In this document: piece after piece, positions 44,937 through 50,821 of the stretch | Position numbering within the stretch: the stretch's first letter is position 1 | Layout: every line of letters starts with the position of its first letter | The notes under the pieces: generated by a model | Databases searched by the model: none | Told to the model about the DNA's origin: nothing | The model's input: only the letters and a program-made list of their open reading frames with translations | Assembly: GCA_001770015.1 (NCBI GenBank) | Contig: MEQB01000060.1 | Coordinates: 1-50,821, forward strand | Source of the DNA: Bdellovibrionales bacterium RIFOXYC1_FULL_37_79 | GTDB taxonomy: Bacteria; Bdellovibrionota; Bacteriovoracia; Bacteriovoracales; Bacteriovoracaceae | Direction of reading: 5' to 3' | DNA: 50,821 bases | Translations under genes and position numbers: made by a program

Positions 44937-45878
44937 TTAAAATTCTGGCAACAATCTGCTTAGCCAGGATCTTTTATTAGGAGCTATATAATCAATCCCG
45001 GTTATTCTAAAGACATCTTCGCCCCGGCACTCAACCCCCTGGCATCTTTTAATATTCCAACATTGCCGGACACTATTAAAAACATAATCCCTCTCCCCTG
45101 ATAAAAAGATCCCTTCCACAAGTCCTGTACTATAATTTAAAACGGGTGCACCAGAATTGCCAATAAAAGCATCTAAATTGGTCCTAAAAAAATAAAAAAA
45201 AGTATTGTCCCTGATCTGACCATGATCTGCAATGATTTGTGGTCTTCCAACTGGGTAGCCAATTAGCACCAATTCATCATCGTCATTAATCTTTCCCTCT
45301 TTTCTAAAGGCAAGAGGGACAATCGTTTCCACTTGTCGACTCAGTTTAATAACCGCATAATCTTTTTGTACATTAGCTGACAAATTATACTCACTTTCCA
45401 AGATTTTTTCGCAGGAAAAAACATCCCGTTTAGGAACAAAAATGGGTTCATTGCTGGCCATGTTTTCCTTACTAAATCCAAACACCCATTTATATCCATT
45501 TTGACAGGCCAACTGATCTGGAATGCAATGAGAAGCGGTCACTAAAACATCATTATCTACCAGAAAACCACTACAGACAGAGTGGACCCGGCCACGATAG
45601 TTAATCTCATTTTTGCACAGTGGATAATTATCCACATAGGTAGTTTTTCTAACCAGCTCGTAGAAACTACCGAAGTCAATCATCTGATCAACCGGTATCA
45701 TAACGGCCACGGCCTTTGAGGCCTCCACAAATCTTTGATCATTGTACTCCCCTGCATAAAGAGTATTGTCTTCTCCATAAATAACTTTATCCTCAGTCAA
45801 GTAATGGGTAGAATTTATAGAAGCATGAACCAGAAAAGATAACAGAAAAAACAGAATGAATAAAAAATGCTTATACAT
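44937..45878 (-). CDS. Secreted trypsin/V8-like serine protease (paralogue 3)
   Basis: The signal peptide (MYKHFLFILFFLLSFLVHA) is followed by KVIYGEDN, the Y-G-E-D motif of this paralogue family. The triad is His in TASHCIPD, Asp in DYAVIKLSRQV and Ser in FIGNSGAPVLN. VCSGFLVDNDVLV and the C-terminal CWNIKRCQGVECRGEDVFRITG match the paralogue at 41388-42257. It is the first gene of a pair with the cysteine-rich repeat protein. Confidence 0.87.
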   Translation of the reverse strand: MYKHFLFILFFLLSFLVHASINSTHYLTEDKVIYGEDNTLYAGEYNDQRFVEASKAVAVMIPVDQMIDFGSFYELVRKTTYVDNYPLCKNEINYRGRVHSVCSGFLVDNDVLVTASHCIPDQLACQNGYKWVFGFSKENMASNEPIFVPKRDVFSCEKILESEYNLSANVQKDYAVIKLSRQVETIVPLAFRKEGKINDDDELVLIGYPVGRPQIIADHGQIRDNTFFYFFRTNLDAFIGNSGAPVLNYSTGLVEGIFLSGERDYVFNSVRQCWNIKRCQGVECRGEDVFRITGIDYIAPNKRSWLSRLLPEF

Positions 45879-46009
45879 GACAAATTACCTGGTAGTAGTT
45901 TTTGTTATGATCAATATAAGGTAGGATCGTTACCTTGTTGATGAGAAATCTTGCTAGATGTAAAAAATATATAAGTAAAACCAACTAACACACAAAGTCA
46001 TTTCAGCTC

Positions 46010-46885
46010 TTAAAAATTCCAATGAGTTACATGGTAAGCTGACCAAAACACTGCAGGATCATGTCCCCGGATAATGATGTTTTTATCCGTTAATCTATGC
46101 ATCCACCGACATAAAGTGGCCACATGTAAATATTCTCTTTGCATATCACTATCTGACTCCAAGGCGCTTAAGTAAATTAATTTTTTAAAAAAACTTTTTC
46201 TGGATATGCCCAATAGCCAGGTCTCACCAAGTCCTTCAACCAGAGTATCTATGGATTGAATTATTTTTAAATTGTGCTCGGTGGTTTTAGAAAACCCAAA
46301 GGCCGGATCAAGAATAACTCTATCTAAAAAATAATATTTTTCAAACTCACTTAAAGCACTTAAAAAATAATTCCTCAAAAAACTGATCATTTCACCACTC
46401 GGGCAATCCACAACATGGTCCATATGAAAACCAGTAAGCGTTCTATCCTTTATTCCGGTATGACAATAGACATACTTAAAATCCGGATATTTTTTCATAA
46501 GATCAATAAGCTCCTGGTCAAGCACCCCACTTACATCATTAAATATAATTTGATTATAAGGTAAATGCTCTTTAATCCATCTATAAACTTGATCAAAAAC
46601 TGCTGGTCTATAAGTATCCACAGATAGAATAATATTAGAGGGAATCAATTTATGGATTAAAGCAGGAATTAAATATTTTTCAAATCGCTTCATTTCCTCA
46701 TCTTCCACGATAGGATCATTCATAGGTGCGGTTGATTGAGCTCCAATATCAAGATACGGGGTATTCCAGGTAATCGCTTCCTCTATTCTTTTTTTAAGTC
46801 CCACATCGGAATTATATTTCCCTCCATCCGAAAAAGAATCCGGGGTGAGGTTTATCACCTGCATAAATTTAAAGAAAGAATTCAT
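46010..46885 (-). CDS. folP: Dihydropteroate synthase
   Basis: It joins pABA to the pterin pyrophosphate in folate synthesis and is the sulfonamide target. Seen are MQVINLTPDSFSDGG (pterin/PPi loop), DIGAQST, LSVDTYRP, FNDVSG, LDPAFGFSKTTEHN and LLGISRKSF; the C-terminal RGHD segment (IIIRGHDPAVF) is where R-V-H-D usually lies. At 291 residues it has normal length. Its start overlaps the ftsH stop by four bases (ATGA), so translation is coupled. Confidence 0.92.
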   Translation of the reverse strand: MNSFFKFMQVINLTPDSFSDGGKYNSDVGLKKRIEEAITWNTPYLDIGAQSTAPMNDPIVEDEEMKRFEKYLIPALIHKLIPSNIILSVDTYRPAVFDQVYRWIKEHLPYNQIIFNDVSGVLDQELIDLMKKYPDFKYVYCHTGIKDRTLTGFHMDHVVDCPSGEMISFLRNYFLSALSEFEKYYFLDRVILDPAFGFSKTTEHNLKIIQSIDTLVEGLGETWLLGISRKSFFKKLIYLSALESDSDMQREYLHVATLCRWMHRLTDKNIIIRGHDPAVFWSAYHVTHWNF

Positions 46886-48801
46886 GTAGTAGGCAAGATA
46901 TCAGGAACTTTATTTCTTACAGTTTCTTTCGTATTTTTAAGAGATTCATCAGTTTGAACAGGTTGATTGGACATATCCTCAACTTTGTTAAAAGTGGGCA
47001 CCCCAATATCTTCACCTCTGACCAATGCTTTAATTTGTTCATAATCAAGGGTTTCCCAAACAATCAGAGCTGTCGCTATTTTTTCCAACGCAGTCTTGTG
47101 ATCCGTAAGAATTTTTCTAGCCAGCTTATGATTTTCATCAACAATTTTAAAAACCTCTTCATCAATTTGATTGGCCATTTTTTCCGAGTAATCTAATTGC
47201 TCCCCTTGGGCAAATGGACTAAAAGCACTCTTTTTAAAATTAATCGGCCCCAATCTTTCACTCATACCCCACTGACAGACCATAGTACGGGCCAGCAGCG
47301 TTGCTCGCTCAATATCATTGGAAGCCCCGTTGGTGATCTCCCCCAACACGATTTCTTCGGCACTTCTTCCTCCCATGAGGGAAGCTATAAAATTATTGGC
47401 CTTCTCTCTGGTGAGGTTATGCATTTCTTCATCAGGTAAAAATTGGGTGACCCCCAAGGCGTGTCCCCTGGGAACAATACTCACTTTGTGGATAGGATCA
47501 GCCTGAGGCAAATTCATACCAACCAGCACATGTCCCGCTTCGTGATAAGCGGTTACTCTTTTTTCTTTATCCGAAATAATCATCGACTTTCGTTCAGGGC
47601 CCATCAACACTTTATCTTTAGCAAATTCAAAATCATCATCCTCTAAGTGTTTTTTACTCATACGGGCCGCTTGCAAAGCAGCCTCATTGACTAAATTAGC
47701 TAAATCGGCACCCGTGAAACCAGGAGTACCTTTGGCAATATTTTCCAAGTTTACGTTGACCTCAAGTGGCGTTTTCTTGGTATGAACTTTCAAAATACCA
47801 AGTCTTCCTCTTACATCAGGAAGTCCCACCGTCACACGTCGATCAAATCTGCCCGGTCGCAAAAGAGCCGGATCAAGAACATCCATGCGGTTGGTAGCAG
47901 CGATTAAAATGACTCCTTCGTTTGATTCAAACCCATCCATCTCAACCAAAAGTTGATTTAAGGTTTGTTCTCTTTCATCATGCCCTCCACCAAGACCTGA
48001 ACCTCGATGTCTACCTACTGCATCTATTTCATCCACAAAAATAATACAAGGAGCATTTTTCTTGCCCTGTTCAAAAAGATCTCTAACTCGAGAAGCACCA
48101 ACCCCTACAAACATTTCAACAAAGTCCGATCCTGAAATGGAAAAGAATGGCACTCCCGCTTCCCCTGCTACAGCTCTCGCTAAAAGGGTTTTACCAGTAC
48201 CAGGAGGACCAACCAAAATCACACCCTTTGGAATTTTTCCACCTAGAGCTGTATATTTCTTAGGTTCTTTTAAAAAATCCACCACTTCTTTTAATTCTTC
48301 CTTGGCCTCATCAACGCCGGCAACATCTGAAAAAGTAAATTTCTGTTCAGAGGCATTAAGCATCTTTGCCCGGGATTTTCCAAAACTCATGGCCTTTCCG
48401 CCACCCATTTGAATTTGTCTAAGAAAAAAATAAAAAATCACAATGATTAAAATCATCGGTCCCCAGGTCAAAAGTAAGGAAGCATAAAATGGCTGCTTTT
48501 CCTCTTCCTCATAATTAGGGGTAATTCCATTTTTTCGAAGAAGATTAAAACTGGTCTCTCCGGTATCACCGGTTACTTTAAACCGCACCATGTTGTCATA
48601 GCCCTCAACAAATTGGCCTAGAATGGTTTTATCACCTTTAAAGGTAACTTCTTTAACTTTTGATTGCTCCACCAATGTTATAAATTCTGAATATGAAATT
48701 TGTTTATAATCTTTTTTGCCTTCGGTAAAAACTCTAACTGCCAACGCCAGTAAAAGAAAAATGACTATCCATAAAGTTAAGGTATTTTGTTTTGATTTCA
48801 T
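46882..48801 (-). CDS. ftsH: ATP-dependent zinc metalloprotease FtsH
   Basis: A hexameric inner-membrane AAA+ protease that degrades misfolded membrane and regulatory proteins. It has two membrane helices (about residues 8-23 and 112-130) with a periplasmic domain between them, Walker A GPPGTGKT (about residue 199), Walker [11 protein letters not shown], pore [10 protein letters not shown], second region of homology RPGRFDRR and the zinc-protease motif HEAGH (about residue 422). The start is the ATG at 48801 with AAGGG upstream (639 residues). It heads an operon with folP. Confidence 0.96.
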   Translation of the reverse strand: MKSKQNTLTLWIVIFLLLALAVRVFTEGKKDYKQISYSEFITLVEQSKVKEVTFKGDKTILGQFVEGYDNMVRFKVTGDTGETSFNLLRKNGITPNYEEEEKQPFYASLLLTWGPMILIIVIFYFFLRQIQMGGGKAMSFGKSRAKMLNASEQKFTFSDVAGVDEAKEELKEVVDFLKEPKKYTALGGKIPKGVILVGPPGTGKTLLARAVAGEAGVPFFSISGSDFVEMFVGVGASRVRDLFEQGKKNAPCIIFVDEIDAVGRHRGSGLGGGHDEREQTLNQLLVEMDGFESNEGVILIAATNRMDVLDPALLRPGRFDRRVTVGLPDVRGRLGILKVHTKKTPLEVNVNLENIAKGTPGFTGADLANLVNEAALQAARMSKKHLEDDDFEFAKDKVLMGPERKSMIISDKEKRVTAYHEAGHVLVGMNLPQADPIHKVSIVPRGHALGVTQFLPDEEMHNLTREKANNFIASLMGGRSAEEIVLGEITNGASNDIERATLLARTMVCQWGMSERLGPINFKKSAFSPFAQGEQLDYSEKMANQIDEEVFKIVDENHKLARKILTDHKTALEKIATALIVWETLDYEQIKALVRGEDIGVPTFNKVEDMSNQPVQTDESLKNTKETVRNKVPDILPTT

Positions 48802-48943
48802 CCATATCCCTTTCAATTAGGTGCATTATACATTCTAAATTTTACAAACCGAACAAGCAACTTTCTTATTTTAAAACTTTAAAATATAATGCTAAAAATG
48901 GTATCAAACCTAATAACTGTCAAGGTAATAAGGGCCGCAAATC

Positions 48944-49462
48944 ATGAAAAAATCACCACATTATTTTATTTTCAAAAATAAACTCGGTTATCTTGCACTA
49001 GTTTTTGACTCCACCACGATCAAAAAAATCTATCTTCCGTTTAACAATATTAACCAGTTAAAGAAGAATATTCTTGTGGATTATCCAGAAATCTCGCAAT
49101 CAAAACCAAATCCACAAATGAAAAAACTTATGCATAAAATAAACCTTCATTTGAGAGGAGAAATTCAAACCTATCATGAGTTTAAAATTGATCTATGCAA
49201 AGAAACTCCCTTCCAACAAACGACCCTTTTAACGACAAGAAAAATTCCCATTGGCAAAACTCTCAGTTACCAAGCATTGGCCGAAAAAATCAATTCACCC
49301 AAAAGTTGTCGTGCTGTCGGGGCGGCACTTTCCCAAAACCCACTGCCTTTGATTATCCCTTGCCACCGAATTGTCTCGAAAAAAGGTATAGGTGGATTTA
49401 CCGCAGAACTGGGAATTGAATTAAAAAAATATTTATTGCGACTAGAAAATCATGACATTTAG
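48944..49462 (+). CDS. ogt: Methylated-DNA-[protein]-cysteine S-methyltransferase
   Basis: A suicide DNA-repair enzyme that removes the methyl group from O6-methylguanine onto its own Cys. The acceptor motif is IPCHRIVSKKGIGGF near the C-terminus, with YQALAEKINSPKSCRAVGAALSQNP forming the helix-turn-helix and Arg finger, as in Ogt/AGT. There is no AdaA part. At 172 residues it is close to Ogt length. AAGGG lies 10 bases before the ATG. Its end overlaps the converging tilS by 21 bases. Confidence 0.9.
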   Translation: MKKSPHYFIFKNKLGYLALVFDSTTIKKIYLPFNNINQLKKNILVDYPEISQSKPNPQMKKLMHKINLHLRGEIQTYHEFKIDLCKETPFQQTTLLTTRKIPIGKTLSYQALAEKINSPKSCRAVGAALSQNPLPLIIPCHRIVSKKGIGGFTAELGIELKKYLLRLENHDI

Positions 49463-50764
49463 TAGATGATGCCGATTTTTTTCTTCTCCCCACTTTAAAA
49501 GCAACCGATAGGGATTGCCAAACCAGTAACTGTTTTCTTTAGCATAGCTCAAACTTTTTATAAAAAGATCATCCAATTTCTTTTGTCCATTTAAAATTCT
49601 ATGCAGTCGATCCCCTTGGCCAAAAGCATAAAAGACCGGTTTATTTTCGTTGTGTATTTTTTCATTTAATACTTTTTTGTAATAATTAAAAGAGATCCTT
49701 GGAATATGCGCATCTTTTAGGCTACCAAACATCTCTTCATCATATTTAGCAAATATTTCCTCATCAATGCTGTCATGGCCAAAATATATCATCCCGTAAA
49801 AAAGATGTGCTTTAACTCCTCCTGAAAAAATAAGTGGACCTCTTTTATAGCTTAAGTTTGCTTCAATGAGTTTTCTTAACTGTTTCCGCAAAACACCTCT
49901 TTCATTCTGCGAGAGCTTTTGAATAATACTAAGCATCTGAGTTTCTACTTCATTAAAGTCATGTTTATATTCCGGATGAACAATATAGACTCCATTAAAC
50001 GAATCCATTTTTACCACAAATTCCTGACTTTGATTGAGGCAAATTCTAGATAACCTATATATGCGGGCCAGATCATTGGCCCGATAAACGTAATGTTTCA
50101 GAGCACACGGAAATTTTTCGTGAACCAGTTTAATAATATTGTGGCGGATGTAATTCCTTTCAAATTTTACATCATCATTAGTACTATCATTTCTAAAAGG
50201 TATATTAAATTTAAAAATAAACTTTTCAATTTGAGCACGGGTTAGACACATAAAAGGACGAGCAATATTCCGCTTTATCAGTGGTATCCCCAAAGTATTT
50301 TTATAACTTCCAGTCTTAAACTGACTCATCAATGACCACTCAAATGAGTCGTCGATATGGTGAGCCGTATAGATAAAATCCTTCTCGGAAGAGTTATTTT
50401 TAAAAATATCATAACGCATTTTACGCGCACGATGTTCGACATTTTTTCCATTTAAATTATCCAGGCCAAAAATCTGGCAAGGAACATTTAAAAAGGCACA
50501 TGTTTTTTTAACTAAAGCTCCATCTTTGAAAGAATCAGTACGAAGTTTATGATCAATATGAATAACCCGAACCTCTTTAAATCTGCCTTTTTTACATAAA
50601 TGGTAAAGGACAAAAAGCAAAAGCATGGAATCCTTGCCTCCCGATACTCCAAGCACAGCTTTTTTAGATTGAGGGTAAAGGTTTGCTTTTAACATAAAAT
50701 CATCCACCCACTTAATGAGTGGATGATTTTCATAAACCGGATTTTTAAGATGATCTAAATTCAC
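49442..50764 (-). CDS. tilS: tRNA(Ile) lysidine synthetase
   Basis: It converts C34 of tRNA(Ile2) anticodon to lysidine, which is essential for reading AUA. The PP-loop motif VLGVSGGKDSMLLL is at about residue 38-50, followed by VIHIDHKLR, YTAHHIDDSFEW and RPFMCLTRAQIEKF, all diagnostic of TilS. It starts with GTG (50764) and is 440 residues long, including a C-terminal domain not clearly seen as the usual TilS_C. The neighbouring ftsH and folP genes are found with tilS in many proteobacteria and Bdellovibrio relatives. Confidence 0.92.
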   Translation of the reverse strand: MNLDHLKNPVYENHPLIKWVDDFMLKANLYPQSKKAVLGVSGGKDSMLLLFVLYHLCKKGRFKEVRVIHIDHKLRTDSFKDGALVKKTCAFLNVPCQIFGLDNLNGKNVEHRARKMRYDIFKNNSSEKDFIYTAHHIDDSFEWSLMSQFKTGSYKNTLGIPLIKRNIARPFMCLTRAQIEKFIFKFNIPFRNDSTNDDVKFERNYIRHNIIKLVHEKFPCALKHYVYRANDLARIYRLSRICLNQSQEFVVKMDSFNGVYIVHPEYKHDFNEVETQMLSIIQKLSQNERGVLRKQLRKLIEANLSYKRGPLIFSGGVKAHLFYGMIYFGHDSIDEEIFAKYDEEMFGSLKDAHIPRISFNYYKKVLNEKIHNENKPVFYAFGQGDRLHRILNGQKKLDDLFIKSLSYAKENSYWFGNPYRLLLKWGEEKNRHHLLNVMIF

Positions 50765-50821
50765 ATCAGTTATTAATCCTATATTTTATAAAATGTCGAT
50801 AAAAAGGTAATTGACATGACC

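Noticed and set aside
1-50821. CRISPR array, tRNA/rRNA genes or insertion sequences
   Set aside because: No regularly spaced repeats, no cloverleaf-like segment, no transposase and no terminal inverted repeats were found by reading.

Overview
The window is an AT-rich, densely coded bacterial chromosome segment with Gram-negative traits: outer-membrane beta-barrels, lipoproteins, an OmpA-type peptidoglycan-binding lipoprotein, Wzx-type flippase, FtsH and a monofunctional murein transglycosylase. Three paralogous secreted trypsin/V8-like proteases sharing a mature N-terminal Y-G-(E/D)-D motif, many small exported proteins and the tilS/ftsH/folP neighbourhood suggest the Bdellovibrionota (Bdellovibrio/Bacteriovorax-like bacteria). 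That placement is inference; no rRNA or tRNA gene was found to confirm it.

Layout. 1-4.0 kb: the tail of an unknown gene, a small exported protein, a relic of an ABC1/UbiB-type kinase, a ChaN-like haem/iron protein, a pentapeptide-like protein and a DUF362 Fe-S protein. 4.0-11.8 kb: an envelope-glycan region. A polysaccharide pyruvyl transferase and a flippase (minus) diverge from a radical SAM/SPASM protein and a GT2 glycosyltransferase (plus), followed by an alkaline phosphatase homologue that has lost its zinc-binding histidines and a YiiX-like papain-fold hydrolase. 12.2-20.2 kb (all minus): a two-subunit ABC exporter with one degenerate ATP site, an exported orphan protein, a CheY-like receiver, an OmpA-like lipoprotein and a small lipoprotein. 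20.3-24.8 kb (minus): a complete group 3b NAD(P)-linked [NiFe] hydrogenase operon (beta, gamma, delta, alpha subunits) followed, after a strong internal terminator, by its maturation protease.

25.2-33 kb: cysteine synthesis (cysE-cysK), a CBS-domain protein, a 51-aa membrane microprotein coupled to mtgA, a 52-aa lipoprotein, an outer-membrane barrel, aroE, thpR and fbaA. 33-37.4 kb: a secreted protease, then the lysine/diaminopimelate genes asd (minus) and dapB-dapA-dapD (plus). 37.4-42.3 kb: a FecR-domain protein paired with a TPR/beta-barrel outer-membrane protein, a tyrosine recombinase with a probable leaderless promoter, and a second protease. 42.4-50.8 kb: a dihydroorotase-like gene, a VOC-like protein, a cysteine-rich Sel1/Hcp-type repeat protein directly behind a third protease, folP-ftsH, ogt and tilS.

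Working together: the hydrogenase would exchange electrons between H2 and NAD(P)H; the asd/dap genes and mtgA serve diaminopimelate and peptidoglycan; cysE-cysK make cysteine from serine; the 4-12 kb block probably builds and exports a surface glycan. The most unusual items are the zinc-ligand-depleted phosphatase, the asymmetric ABC exporter, the terminator inside the hydrogenase operon, the FecR/TPR-barrel pair with tandem repeats, the protease/Cys-rich-repeat pair, and repeated tail-to-tail gene overlaps. No CRISPR array, insertion sequence or prophage was seen. Functions are assigned from motifs alone, without database searches.
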